A stretch of 64,000 nt of DNA from Plutella xylostella (Eukaryota > Arthropoda > Insecta > Lepidoptera > Plutellidae). Where the stretch lies: assembly GCF_932276165.1 (NCBI RefSeq), contig NC_064009.1, forward strand, positions 4,526,001-4,590,000, given 5' to 3'. Every line of letters starts with the position of its first letter. Within the stretch, counting starts at the first letter, position 1. Made by a program: the position numbers and the translations under genes. Under the pieces are notes generated by a model, which searched no databases, was not told the origin of the DNA, and worked only from the letters and a program-made list of their open reading frames with translations. This document shows positions 35,901-47,789 of the stretch, piece after piece.

Positions 35901-37859
35901 CGCCTCGAATGTCGCTACAAATTTTCGATTCTCCCGTCATACTTATATGGTCGAATTTGGTATGGAGAGTCGCGTCTGGGTGCGGAGCATGAATGGGCCG
36001 ACTTGTGAATGAGCGGACTCTGTCCCGAGCTAAGATAAGCACTATCAGTGGCTCTGTGACCAACTTGCGGGCCCGGGTCCCTATACTTGTGGCTCGAACC
36101 ACTCGGTTTGAACGCAACATCGCGTGGAGCCGAACAGTTCATTTCGATAACATTCGAGTATCAGCCCCCGATCTACTTTCGCTGAGCCCGCACCGAATTC
36201 GCTTGCATTTATCAATCTAGTAAATGGCTTAATTGGTAGGTAGGTACTTCAATCGATTGTCGAGGGTTTCCATTCATTTTAGTGCCATGTACCTACATGG
36301 ATAAAATTGTTTGGTGCTTGTAGAAATACTAAACTAGGTAAGTATACCTACTTACATATAAGTATTATGTGTACTTTGTAGTGCATATTAATCGAAAAAG
36401 AACTATCCAGACAGGTAAATGCTGATTCTAAACAGATTAGTGGCAATATTTAATACTTAATAAGTAAATTTATTTCAATACCGCGAGTACTTAAACGGAA
36501 AGGGTAAGTAAGTATTCGATTCCGATATAAAACGTGGCAGGCAACTCATATATATCGAGAGTGATTAAAATTGTTGACAACGCGAACCCCTGCGCACGCG
36601 CCGCGGCAGCGTCCGCGAAGAAAAAAACCGTAATTACGAGAGACGGGTGGAAAATTGTGTTGCGTGGTCTTGCCGGCTGCGGCGCCACCTGCCGGCCGCG
36701 CCAGCTGCCCCGCGGCGCACCCCGGCCCAGGGATCTCAGGCACGTACTAACTAGACCAGATCCTACGCAACACGCGCCGCCTCCGAATAAGGACTCAGAG
36801 AGGCCGTCTCCTGCGCCACATCCAACCGCGTGCTCCTCCACCTGTCTGCACACCTGGTGAATGAAACGTTGCTAACCAAACCTTCCAACTCCGTCTCTAC
36901 AATCTCAGCAAGACCGCACATGAGTAATCAATTTGATTACTAAGGAGATTCACGGAAGCAATCGCGATCCGGTGAAACATGTACTTAATATCCGACATGA
37001 GTAAGGCTGTTGAAAAGATCGTTATGAGTCATTAGCGACATTGCACCGATGCCATTAACATTCCAACAGAATCTAGCAATCGTAAACAACCGCAGCTCAG
37101 AGTGCAATGTGGGCCTCAGGCACCGATTGCGTGTCGCTTGACTCGACTCGATAAGTAGAATAAGTACTAAGTATTGGCAAATGCAGGATATAAAAAACAC
37201 TACACATTTTACACTATTTTAACTAGAACCTAGTCTGAATACGCCATCAGCTGAAAATATGAATCTTATGAAAACAAGACACCATGATATCGCTTTCATA
37301 ATATTATTCTCTATAAATGCATGAATTTGTCAATGAACGTTAAATAAATTTACGTCCACAGCACGCACATAACTTCGAAATGGTTTGTGTCGCAGCCTGT
37401 AAATAACACAGACTTATTTAAATTTAATACCTGAGTGTCGATGACCCCTCAATCGATGCAACAAGTCGATGATAAACCAACTGCATAGTGTGTGTATGTG
37501 TGTGCGTGTTTGTGTGTGTGTCTGTTTGTCGAAGTGGAGTCGCGTTTCAAAGCTACCGCGCGCATACCTCCACTGATTAGAAGCATCTATTATTTATGGC
37601 TATGGGTAACATAAAATTAAAAATCAAAGCGTAATAAAAAAAATAGGTAGGTACTTACATACCTACTTACTACCTAGGTATGGAAGTACTTTCATCAAAC
37701 TTGTAGACATAGAACACTACCTCAAACGAGCAGCATGTAAGTATAGTATAAGTGTAAGTGTAAATCTGTAATTTTACTTACACCAAATTCTGCTTAGTCT
37801 AGAAGTGCCATTTAAGTTTACGTCCTAATTACGTCGATAATAATAACAAAAAAAGCAAA
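32946..37859. other. Non-coding region with mixed-composition segments
   Basis: No host gene was recognised. The segment 33330-33560 has moderate GC, a TTATCAGTGCAGG initiator-like word and a perfect palindrome GATGAACGTTCATC (33533-33546). The segment 35640-36220 has open frames on both strands but none with a recognisable domain, ATG context and splice logic together. GC-rich patches lie at 34320-34370, 34730-34800 and 36590-36850. TEAD-type ACATTCCA occurs at 37058-37065, and a (GT)n microsatellite-like stretch at 37490-37530. Confidence 0.5.
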
Positions 37860-38104
37860 CACTCACACCTTGTACTAATGTACTCCCTTGCGGGGTAGGC
37901 AGAGGTGCATTGCTGCGCCCACTTTTCGCCATAGTGTTATATTAGTCCTAATGTAATAGGTGGCGGGCCTATTGCCATTTTACGGGCACATCCAAGACCA
38001 GAGAATAAATATATCTGTGTTTAAACAAATATCTGCCCCAGCCGGGAATCGAACCCGGGACCATCGGCTCAGTAGTCAGGGTCACTAACCACTACGCCAT
38101 TCGG
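37860..38104 (-). mobile_element. tRNA-derived SINE, family B, copy 2 (reverse)
   Basis: The reverse complement has the same head (GAATGGCGTAGTGGTTAGTG, GGGTTCGATTCCCGGCTGGG), body and AGTACAAGGTGTGAGTG tail as copies at 23522 and 58627. It has a few substitutions, such as GGTGGCGGGCC on the + strand where the others have the complement of GGCCCGCCCCC. Read on the given strand it begins CACTCACACCTTGTACTAAT. No target duplication was identified. Confidence 0.85.
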
Positions 38105-38383
38105 TAGTCGTAATTATTTATTATTTTATGAAATATTAATTCGAACATCTGCAATATCGGCCAAGATCCAATAACCACCAAAATTCACGTCGTAGCTACA
38201 TAAAACATGCAGACGAACTGATAGTCTTGTCTTTTCTCCACTATCGGGTTCGCGGTGTTCTATAATTTTATGAATTTTTGTTAAAATATTCACATCGTAC
38301 CTTTTCTACTACTTAAATTGGGCTTTGGTATGTAGTTAAAACTGAACTATTACTTTAGTGGTCAATAAAACTCGGTTATTTAT

Positions 38384-38443
38384 TCCGGAGTACCACAAGG
38401 ACGGATACTTTGCCCACTACTTTTTGTTTACAATCTTAAATAG
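38384..38443 (+). pseudogene. Reverse transcriptase relic (non-LTR type)
   Basis: One frame reads SGVPQGRILCPLLFVYNL and then stops, matching the conserved GVPQGS(V/I)LGPLLF motif of LINE reverse transcriptases. A stop lies a few codons upstream, and no other RT motif can be followed, so only a fragment survives. It differs in sequence from the RT at 8203-10722 and so comes from another element. Confidence 0.75.
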
Positions 38444-38929
38444 GTATATTGTATGTTTTAATTGTTAATTATACCTACTTTGTATATCCGCATAGTTTCT
38501 TAAAATATCGTCGTCTTTTACTTTTTAAACTTAATATTACGGCAGCACAGAAATTTAAAGAATTTAAAAGATAAATGCAACTAAAGTATTGTAACCTATT
38601 GGCGACGGCGGCGCCGATGTCGGGGTATTCCCCTGTTCAATAACAACAACAATGCTGACTGAGTCCTTCTGGGGAATTTCATAATGCATTTTATACAGAA
38701 ATCATAAAAAAAACTTTAAGTAGGTACTTATGTCAGTAAGTTAGTTAGTACCTACCTACGTTAGAAAAAATATCAAATAGTCTCATGTAGGTAATTGTAA
38801 GCGACAAACATTTAATACAATTTAAATTTACCACCAGTTGTTAAAATAATTCATGGGCGCACTTGATTCCGTAGAAGGCAAAAGAATTTGACGAGCACTT
38901 CTTAACAATATCGAGCACTTGACAGTTAC

Positions 38930-39450
38930 AGTGACTCGAGTCCCCCCTACGCGCGACCATAAGCACCGCACATTTATCGAGTTGCGTGCATTACACCGCT
39001 GCAGTTGCCTAGCATTAGAATATCGGTTGTGAAGTGGTGCAGCCATGTATGTGTAGCCTCGGAGGAGGTTTGGTTCGGTGTTGGGTGGTGGTGCGGGGCG
39101 CAGGGCACGAAGGCACGCGAGGAATGCGCGGCCCACGGCGCCGGTTCACAAATAGAAGGGCCGGCCGCGGGCACGTGTGATAGATCGCCACGATTAATCT
39201 GTTAGCGCTGATGGCTGCGCCCGCGCCGATCGCACCACTACTCTTCAGGGCCGATATGACAACCGCCATTGTTGACAACTGTCAGTTAAGGGTGTCCCCG
39301 GATGGGGTTTATTGACAACGCGTGTGTAGGACGACCAGTGAGTCACCCACCCTAGTGTGCTCACCAGGCGCTGGTTGCTGGTGGATGAGGTGGCAGCGTC
39401 CCGGAGGCGCCGGCTGCTGACCCCGCCACGTCACGCCCGAGACTGCGCCG
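38930..39450. promoter_or_regulatory. GC-rich island
   Basis: A GC-rich, CpG-containing block with GGGCGCAGGGC, CGGCGCCGG and GGAGGCGCCGG words lies in AT-rich surroundings. No splice or protein evidence was found. A regulatory role is inferred only. Confidence 0.35.
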
Positions 39451-40144
39451 GCGCAACTCCAATATCCCATTTACATAATACCCTCATATAATCCGGGATT
39501 GAGCAACTGCTTAAACGCCGCTTTCATTCAATTGACTCCACTCAACATCGACTCGATTCCCCATTTTCTTATCGCCGTCCAATGATTGGGCCTTTGATTT
39601 TGACTTTCATTAACCGAAACGCTATTGCCCATTTCAGTTAAGATTTTATCTTAAATTTGGGATTCATGGGTTACTTAATTGTTGAATTTAAATTGCGGTT
39701 GAAATGAGGTCCTTCAAATATAATAGCTCACATAAGTAAAACTGTTAAAATATATCCAAAAGAAGTGTTTTATCAAAGCGGCTACTAAGATTAGATAGGC
39801 GCAGCCCTACAAGTGATAAGGGCCGGATTCCATCGCGGCGGCGGTGGAGGCACCTACTACACTCCGATAGAAAGGTATATACCTACTGAACAACAGAAAT
39901 CCCTATATATTATCAATACACACATAAACATAAGACTTCTAATAACTATACTTGTTACACCGTCAACAATTATTATCAAAGGCACCTCAATTTATTAACA
40001 AAAAATATACCTAATGCAAGATTGCGATATAAAACTGGACTGTGAGGAAGATTCATACGTAGTAGAAGAAGTCCATGGTATCTTGTATCTATAACATACC
40101 ATAGACTCCTTAACTAATATAAATAGCCGCCCAACATGCTTTTT

Positions 40145-40712
40145 AGGGTTCCGTAGCCAAAATGGCAAAAACGGAACCCTTATAGTTTCGTCATGTCCGT
40201 CTGTCCGTCTGTCCGTCTGTCCGTCTGTCACAGCCGATTTACTCGGAAACTATAAGTACTACAGTGATGAAATTTGATGGGAATATGTGTTGTATGAACC
40301 GCTACAAAAATATGACACTAAATAGTAAAAAAAAGAATTGGGGGTGGGGCCCCCCATACATGTAACTGAGGGATGAAATTTTTTTTTTCGATGTACATAC
40401 CCGTGTGGGGTATCAATGGAAAGGTCTTTTAAAATGATATAAAGTTTTCTAAAAAACATTTTTCTTAAAGTGAACGGTTTTTGAGATATCAGCTCTCAAA
40501 GTCGTAAAAAGTATGTCCCCCCCCCCTCTATTTTTATAACTACGGGGTATAAAATTCTAAAAAAAATAGAGGTGATGCATGCTAATTAACTCTTTCAACG
40601 ATTTTTGGTTTGATCAAAGTATCTCTTATAGTTTTTGAGATAGGTTGATTTAACTGTAATTTGCTACGGAACCCTTTGTGCGCGAGCCCGACTCGCACTT
40701 GGCCGGTTTTTT
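40145..40712. repeat. Interspersed repeat, copy 2 of a near-identical pair
   Basis: Same unit and orientation as 1481-2053, starting AGGGTTCCGTAGCC after a T run and ending TTGGCCGG plus T run. The only clear differences are GCTGCTACGG in copy 1 against GCTACGG here, and T-run lengths. Near identity over about 570 bp implies recent mobility or gene conversion. Confidence 0.85.
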
Positions 40713-42138
40713 AATATGGGGTGAAGTATTGTATCCCCTTTACTAAATATGACTATTTTTTTAACCTAATCTGATATTCTACCATGACCTTATTTCTTTA
40801 AGAGTTTTATGATGAACATAAATAATTAACAGGTGTATTTTAGATAGACACCGAAAGTAACTGGTAACCTAGCTTCCTAATCTAGAAAAAAAATCTACTT
40901 CCATGTCCCTCCTAAGTTTACTTTTTACTTCGGTAAATAATTTAGTTATTTAGTCTCAATTAAAATACAAGTAATTTTACCAACATCCCTCTTTGCAACA
41001 ACATCAGCATATACCTACATTGTATATACTATAACTAACTACCTAATATTTTTTTCTTATTTCTAAAATTAAGTACCTATAAACATACACATACTAAAAT
41101 CATGGAAAAACTAACTATGAAACCACCTTACAAACATAGAGGTAGGTAGGTACTTACAATTCAGGAAGTTACACCCAATCTACGCGGCTTTGAGCTTCAC
41201 CACCTACTGCTATGCATTAATGCTACGTTTATCCATTAATCCGGAAGATAAAAAAAATTATAACTTTATTCTTAAATAATAAACCATAAAATATTACAAA
41301 AACAAATATATAAATAAATGTGTGGTAGAGCTGCCAGTGTCTGCGCGCGCGTCACTCGCGGCCGGCGCGCTCTGTCGGTGGCGCATGGAAACACACTCAC
41401 ACATATTTCCTAAATTTTCTCCCTACCCCCCAAATCTACAACTCAGCGCCTACACAATATTATCAAAAAAAACTATTTTTTATATTTTTATACATGAAAT
41501 TTTAGCTTTTTCTGAATACAAACCGGTGGATGGCTTTTCCATGCGATTTTTATGCGTAATTGTATTTTTTTGAGTTGATTATTGAATTTATTTATTCTAT
41601 TTTAGGTTTAAAAAATACAATATAGAGGTTTTAATTGAAGTGACTTTTTTGTTGTTAATTAAATGTATATTTTACGATTTATGAATATTTTTTATGATTC
41701 ATGAGAATTGTCTTATGGTTTAATGTCAGTTTTCTTTCTGTTAATCAATAAAAAAGTACTATAACATATATTTAGATATGTATGTATATCTATGTTATAT
41801 TTATAATAAATAATAATTGTAAATATTATTTTTTTAGGTATTCTCTTTACTATATTTTAGGATGGTTGATGTTGAAGTTGTGGGCGATCATTTCAAACAA
41901 CATAGTTTATCCTATTGTTGAATAAAGGTAAAATATATAGGAAATTCAGGCTAAATTGATATAAGTAATAAAATTATAAAAGTGTTGAAAAAAACAGTAA
42001 AATTATTATATAAAAACCTAAAATTTTGCACCGATCCCATCCAGTAAAATTTACAAAAAGTGGATTAAAAAAAATCTTATGTTGTTCAATTAGGTATGTA
42101 CTTTATTTAATTTTACAGGAAAATTATATGAACCATAA
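40713..42138. other. AT-rich stretch with one small GC patch
   Basis: Mostly AT-rich. A small GC-rich patch at 41325-41390 contains CTGCGCGCGCGTCAC. No gene or RNA was recognised. Confidence 0.55.
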
Positions 42139-42633
42139 GGCAGCGTTCCCACTACGCCGGACCGGCAGATCTGCCGCGCCGGTAAATCTGCCGGAAGAGC
42201 TAGTGGCTGTACAATTTATATGAAGCTATTCACATTATCCCGGGTCCGGCATTTTTGCCGAGCCCGGCATTTCTACCGAACGTTTTGTCACTACGAATTG
42301 CCGGTAGAACGACCGGGCCCGGAGTAATGTGAACGAGTTTGTGCCGGTATCTGTCCCCCGCTCGCCCCGCTCGTGCTCCCCTCGCCCCTGGATGTAAAAT
42401 GAAAAGAATGGAAAATCTTTCCCGTAAAATAGGGTGTACCCAATGTTTTCTTTTATTTTGCCTTCTATTAAGATACCACCACAACACAACAATTTCGTCG
42501 TCCATTGTGCGCGCAGGTCCTAATTCAACTGAGGACTGTCTGAATTTCTTCCGGGATCCGATGTAATGTGAACACTCTGTCCGGTGTCCGGTTTTCGGCA
42601 GATCTGCCGGTCCGGCGTAGTGGGAACGCTGCC
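42139..42633. mobile_element. Harbinger-like MITE with 38-bp perfect terminal inverted repeats
   Basis: The left end (42139-42176), starting GGCAGCGTTCCCACTACGCC, is perfectly inverted at 42596-42633. Both inverted repeats end internally in the palindrome CGGCAGATCTGCCG. The host trinucleotide TAA flanks both sides (42136-42138 and 42634-42636), the TWA target typical of PIF/Harbinger. Subterminal inverted words (TTCACATTA and TAATGTGAAC) repeat inside. The GC-rich interior yields a 142-codon - strand frame with no transposase motif, so the element is non-autonomous. Confidence 0.9.
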
Positions 42634-42666
42634 TAAACCATCGTGTAACTATATGCATCTCATTGG

Positions 42667-42694
42667 TTTCCTAAAATAATATTATTTTAGGAAA
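42667..42694. repeat. 28-bp perfect palindrome
   Basis: TTTCCTAAAATAAT is followed directly by its reverse complement ATTATTTTAGGAAA. It lies 30 bp right of the Harbinger-like MITE. It may be a cruciform-forming site or a chance AT-rich palindrome. Confidence 0.85.
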
Positions 42695-43026
42695 AGGAAG
42701 TAAATTGTCCTGAAATTCATTGGATCTCCATCTAATAAGTATAAGTATACCTAGGATTTACTGCTATTATAAAAAAATCTATATGATTAATATAAAACAT
42801 TAATAATGTTGATAATAATAATAATGATCTTTCTTATAGGTAGGTAGCTGTGTATTAATAATTGAGTGTGGAAATGTGATAGTATCAAGTTTTTTTTAGA
42901 AAACACATTTTATTGATTTGAATTCTAAGTTATTTACTGGAAAATAACTTTTCAAAAATTAACTTATAAATAGGTACTTAATTACTTATACTTTTTCTAT
43001 AAGTTAATTTTCATTTTTTATAAGTA

Positions 43027-43236
43027 CGGTGGCCTGCGCCTAAAAGTATACAGGCGGAGTTTTTAAATAGCGATCCCTGATGATGAAGGGACCAGCTACA
43101 TCTGTTATAAATCCAGGGACGTGTTGTGTGTGATGTGTGTAGCAGTGGTGTTTATGTGGATGTGCTTGAGCAGCATGTTAGCTTGAGATCGCTATTTTAA
43201 AATCTCCGCCTGTATACTTTTAGGCGCAGGCCACCG
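43027..43236. mobile_element. Short MITE with about 50-bp terminal inverted repeats
   Basis: CGGTGGCCTGCGCCTAAAAG and the following TATACAGGCGGAG and AAATAGCGATC words (43027-43075) are inverted at 43187-43236 with few differences. TA flanks both ends (43025-43026 and 43237-43238). The inverted match in fact extends outward over TAAG, so the boundary could be a few bases wider. The about 110-bp core is TG-rich. It has no coding capacity. Confidence 0.82.
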
Positions 43237-43359
43237 TACTTACTGTATTATAAGTATTAAACTAATTGCTAAGTATTAAAAAGTCAAGTAAATTTTGCGT
43301 AGACATAGTGTAATTCTGTGGTGATGATTAGTGTTTTGTAGGGTGCAGTGGTGATGTGG

Positions 43360-44080
43360 GCAGGCGGCGCGCGGCCACGTGGCGCGGCGCTGGATGTCAG
43401 TTTTCTGGAAAAATTGACAAAAGTAGCACACGGCGGCGGCGGCGGCGGCGGCGAGCAATTCGCGAGCTGCGCGTGTGTGGGTGAGTCGCAGACAGCGCCC
43501 GCGCGCGTGTGTGTAAACGTAAAGTGAAGGTCGAATGTTTTGTCCCTACTACTCGGTCTATTGGCGTTCACGAGTCGGTGCTGTGATAATGAGCAGCCGC
43601 GGTCCCGCTCGCACGGCGCGGCGCGCGGCGCGGCCGACAGGGACGGCGCGAGGTTGCGCGTGCGCCGGAGCCTGCACCGGCGCCGGAGCGGCCTGCCCTC
43701 ATCAGTCTCCCCGCGGCGGGGAAGCGGTTCGCGTGTGCCTCCGCGTCGCTCGTGCGGACGGGCCCTGCGTCGCACTCGAATATTTTTAGATAACAGCTCG
43801 AATAATTTATTCACAAGTTAGATATCGGTCGCGCTGCTGGTGCTCGGGCGGCAGCGGCTCGGGCCGCGGTGGACGTCTCTAGGTAAGCTGCGCACTTCCT
43901 GCGAGCGCCGCCATGTTCGCTCTCGGCGTCACTTCCGCCGCGGCCGGAACTGACGGCGCCGACGCCGCTGGTCGGCCGCGGCAGCTGCCGGCGCGGGGCC
44001 GGCGGGCTGCTCGGGCGCCGCGCCGGCGCTGGCGGCTCATTCACGCCGCGGGCTGGTGGCCGCCGACCGCTCACTCGTGA
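43360..44080 (+). promoter_or_regulatory. CpG island; candidate promoter and first exon of a non-coding transcript
   Basis: One of the longest GC islands in the window. It starts with GGCGGCGCGCGGCC and a (CGG)n tract (43431-43453) and continues as CpG-dense sequence to about 44080. A consensus donor (GTCTCTAG then GTAAGC) ends a possible first exon at 43882. Frames on both strands are Arg/Ala/Pro-rich and lack a plausible start, so coding is unlikely. The nearest + strand acceptor of quality is at 47705. A role as an upstream promoter of the bantam primary transcript 12 kb away is a hypothesis. Confidence 0.4.
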
Positions 44081-47000
44081 CCCTCGCGTCTTCGAATATT
44101 CATGTCTCCTTCGATAACATCGTAACCCTTGACTTCTTTTTGTATTATCACGTTTGTTTAGTGAAGGCCGCTAGTTGACACCGGACTTCGGGCGATGTGC
44201 TGGAAAACAAGTGACGTTCGCAACGATTGACAACATTTACAGAAAATGTGGATTTTGGTGCTCAGTGAAAACAGTGATCTTATATTTTTGGAGTGTCGGA
44301 CCAGTGTCGTAAGATGAAACAAATATATTTATTTTATTTGCTATTGCTGTATTAAAACTTATTTTAATATTTTCAGCATCAACATTGATATATTTTTAAT
44401 TTGTTTCAAGGAACCATCATAAATTCTTTTCAATTTTAATTGCTTGAAAATTTTAAATTATAACGGTATTGTACCGATAACGACTACCGCAGAAAATTAT
44501 TTTTCAATTCTACCCGCAATTATTTTATCTGCCACCATTACAATTTATAAATGAATTCCAAGTTAGCTTCTGTTCTCCCTTCTGAATTTCCAAGAAAGTG
44601 TATGAAACAATGAGCAGTAGTGGTGGTGTCTGGTACTCCGCCGGCACATGACGGCGAGGACGGGCTACGTCACCGGAGCGTGACGTCGCGCCGCCGTCCC
44701 GCTCGCCCGGCCCTCTCGCTCTCTCTCCAGTATGACTTACTTTAACCCCCAGACCAACTGTTCATTGCCCTTTCTTCGTAGCTAGCCTACCCTCATTGTG
44801 CTTATTTAGATCATTTATTTTAACTCGGCTTTTCATCGGCACTTAATGGTCGGACAATCTCAATTCCCATTAGAAATAGATTTTGACATATTCTATTGCG
44901 CCGTTACGAGTTAAATATCTGTTCCATTAGAGCAATATGATGGACAATGTGACTCCTGATACTCCCGATAGCCTACTGGTAGTTTTTTCTGCTAATATAC
45001 TGGAGTTAATTGGTCAACATTTATTTTAAATAAACTATTAGCTCGTCGCAAAATTCTTCCGATAATGTCAGCTCTTGGCGCTTTTCCAAATTATTGCCTA
45101 TTATCATTAGTCTGCTCTGTTATTAATTACTTCAAAAACTAACTCAAACTGGTACTTACTTAATAAATTTATGCGAATGTGGCTTCAGTCGCTTTGAATA
45201 GAATTCTCGTGGCAGTCAACTGATACTTGCCGATTGTATTTCGCTGGAGTTGTGAAGTGTCACATTGAAATAGATTGGCATGGGAGCGTTCTTCTTGATT
45301 AGAGGCCCTGCATATTGTTGGCATGAGTCAGATATTAGTGGTATGTAACGTCAATGACACGCGTACCCACTTAGCTCTGACTCATTTTGACGTCAATATA
45401 GCTATCCGGAGACCCTTTGATCCTTGCTCATGTAGTAGCTAGGATGATGTCTGCGGACGTCACCGTTAGTCAAATTTGAATAGTGTCTAGTTGGAGAAAT
45501 ATTTGGTCGTGGAGTGCGGCGAGTGCGGCGCTTCCTGCGCGGACGCAGCGTGGGCGCGCATTTCATAAGCGGCACTTCCTCTGACACATTTCCTCTGGCC
45601 CAGGCCCCAATCATCCGCCACCAGAATTCCCCAGGTGGACTCCACAAACCCCTCCAACCGACACTTGCCACGAGCGCTATGCAAATAGCGCATTGCTAAT
45701 TCGGTTAGTCGTTTGCAGTTATGGCTGCGGCCGGGCCGTCATTCATGACCGTGTCCAACATGGCCATCGCTTCCGCTCTGCTACTAACTATCCTGATCGT
45801 AAAACTGCTAACTGATTATCGATTTCCGCTCCTACAAATCTTGACGCCATAAACGGCCAACATCCTTCTCTTTTGAATTTAAATATTGAAGTCAACAAAA
45901 TCACAGAGGATCCTCGTGGGGGGGTCTACAACAAATTGTGTTGGAATTTGGAGAAATCTGAATATTCCGAGAACAGTTATTTGAATGATAAAGAATGTGT
46001 TTTTTGTGAGCGCCTCGTAGACGCGTATCTCTGCTTCACACGTCGTGCGCCGGTGGATATTTCTCAGCCCCACGATAAACCATTAAGGGTCGGTCTACAA
46101 AAAGCGATCATTATAAAGGATGTAAAGATTGTACCGCGGCGGCGCCGAACCTTCCCAGAAATGGGCCATTCTTATTTCGCGCTCCCGCCTTATTCACAAG
46201 CTTTTTTTGTGCGTCTTTGGTCATTTTTTTCACGGGAGCGGTTCACTTGTGAGAGTTTCAAGGAAATGGCTTATTGGGTTTCGCTTAAAGCCGGGCTTAT
46301 CTCGTAGAACATCAATCGCCTTGTATTGTCCGTTCGCTGGAAGAATAACAATTGGAAGCATCTTATTATCGCTGGCCGTTAGGAATGGATCTGACAGATT
46401 CCTTGGACTGTGCTAAAACATATTGACTGTTTGTTTTTTTTATTTTCGTAGTTTTGATGTTTTGGTTTTACTTTCAGATATTTGATGATGTATTCAAAAT
46501 ACTTCAGATGGTTTTTTTTTTCCCAAAATATATACATTTATAGACAACACGATACCAATTTGGCTTTACGGCTTGCATACTTTTCTGCTTAGGCACTCTT
46601 AAAGATAGCATTAGAAAAAGTAATGAATTCATGTAAGAATATGCAAGTATCAAGACTGGTCGGGCTGCGTGCGCGGCGCGGCTGTCACGCTTGAGTTACA
46701 GTTCCAGGAACGTCTCACGGAGGGTAGGCCGCACTCGCTACACTTCTACACAGAACTGTTGTAACATAAATTATTATTGCACTCTTATTTCATAACGACA
46801 CCTTCCCTTTGTCATATTTTAGATTTCGCAATTCATCTTTTAAGTCATATTTTGTCAATAGCCGTAGCCAAATCTGTTCAAAGATTGAAAATACAATTTG
46901 GGGATTGGTGCTCTAATTTATCTAAGTTTGAAAGTATCGTGGATCCCCTGTACATTGTTTGGCACCACCTGCCTGTTCCGAGGGGTGCCAGGACTCGTCT

Positions 47001-47705
47001 GGACATGCACGCAAATATCACCCTCCAGTCGCACGCGTCTTCTCCATAAGACTCTCGTTATACTTTAAATCTTTTGTGTCCAAATCCGTGAGACGGAAAC
47101 GAAAATTATGAATACCGGTAGTCTTTTGTTGTCGCATTAAATAAAATATTCCAGAATAGAAAATTGAATGTTGTGGGATTTGGGTTACCATGTTTGAACA
47201 ATTATTTTAATATGCTTTTTGTTGTTTGAGCGCCTAAATTGCTTGTGTAAGTAAAAATGTTAAAACAATATTTGCCTACCAAAAACAAAAGAATCCCATG
47301 TCTAAATAGCAGTAAATAGGTAAACATTATCGTGATTACAGCTAATTGGCTGACACCAAACGACATTTCTCACCAATTGTCTGTCCCCTGGGAAAATAAT
47401 CTACAATTTTCAATAAAACAGACACACCTGAAAATTCATATTACAAAACAAGATCGTGTTGGTTTATAATTTTATAATGTAAAACTTATTTGATTATTTT
47501 GACACTGATCCTGTGTATAGTTGATATTATGTAAGTTAATTCGTCAGACAAATGAATAGCATTCGCGATTATAGACATTATTGAAAACTTTTCAAAATAA
47601 AAAGGACATTATTATTTATTGCACAAAAATAATTATAAAACGATATTAGTTATATCTATTCATCAACAAAAATGTTAATTCTAATAAGATTTCATTATTT
47701 TTCAG
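44081..47705. other. Non-coding region
   Basis: AT-rich to mixed sequence. A full CRE palindrome TGACGTCA is at 45388-45395, and a GC-rich CRE half-site cluster at 44640-44700. The frame at 45873-46307 starts with TTG and has no family resemblance. No RNA gene was seen. Confidence 0.5.
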
Positions 47706-47789
47706 TTTATTGGAAGAAGAGCGAGTTGGAGTCTACTTGGAGTCGAAGTCATGGCGTCCACACTGCACTAGACGAGTCACTGCCATATT
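47706..47789 (+). other. Candidate 84-nt internal exon
   Basis: A long T-rich tract ending TTCAG (47705) precedes GAAGAAGAGCGAGTTGGAGT and similar purine-rich, enhancer-like sequence. A strong donor (CATATT then GTAAGTTT) begins at 47790. Two of three frames are open but neither resembles a known protein, so a non-coding exon is as likely as a coding one. It lies between the island at 43.4-44.1 kb and bantam on the same strand, so it could be an exon of pri-bantam. Confidence 0.35.

Larger units (their letters stand above)
38105..40144. other. Non-coding region with RT relic and GC island
   Basis: Apart from a 60-bp reverse transcriptase relic (38384) and the GC-rich block at about 38930-39450, nothing was recognised. 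Frames in the GC block are composition-driven. Confidence 0.5.

Noticed and set aside
35638..36220. Several overlapping open frames on both strands
   Set aside because: No frame shows motifs, exon borders or a start context; looks like unique moderate-GC DNA. A protein search would decide.
42230..42658. 142-codon - strand frame
   Set aside because: Lies inside the Harbinger-like MITE and runs through its terminal repeat; no transposase motif.
43284..43814. 176-codon - strand frame and + strand frames in the 43.4-kb island
   Set aside because: Same artefact of CpG-rich DNA; the arginine- and alanine-rich strings match no family.
45873..46307. 144-codon + strand frame
   Set aside because: Starts with TTG rather than ATG, lacks domain motifs, and the apparent peptide is unlike any family I know.
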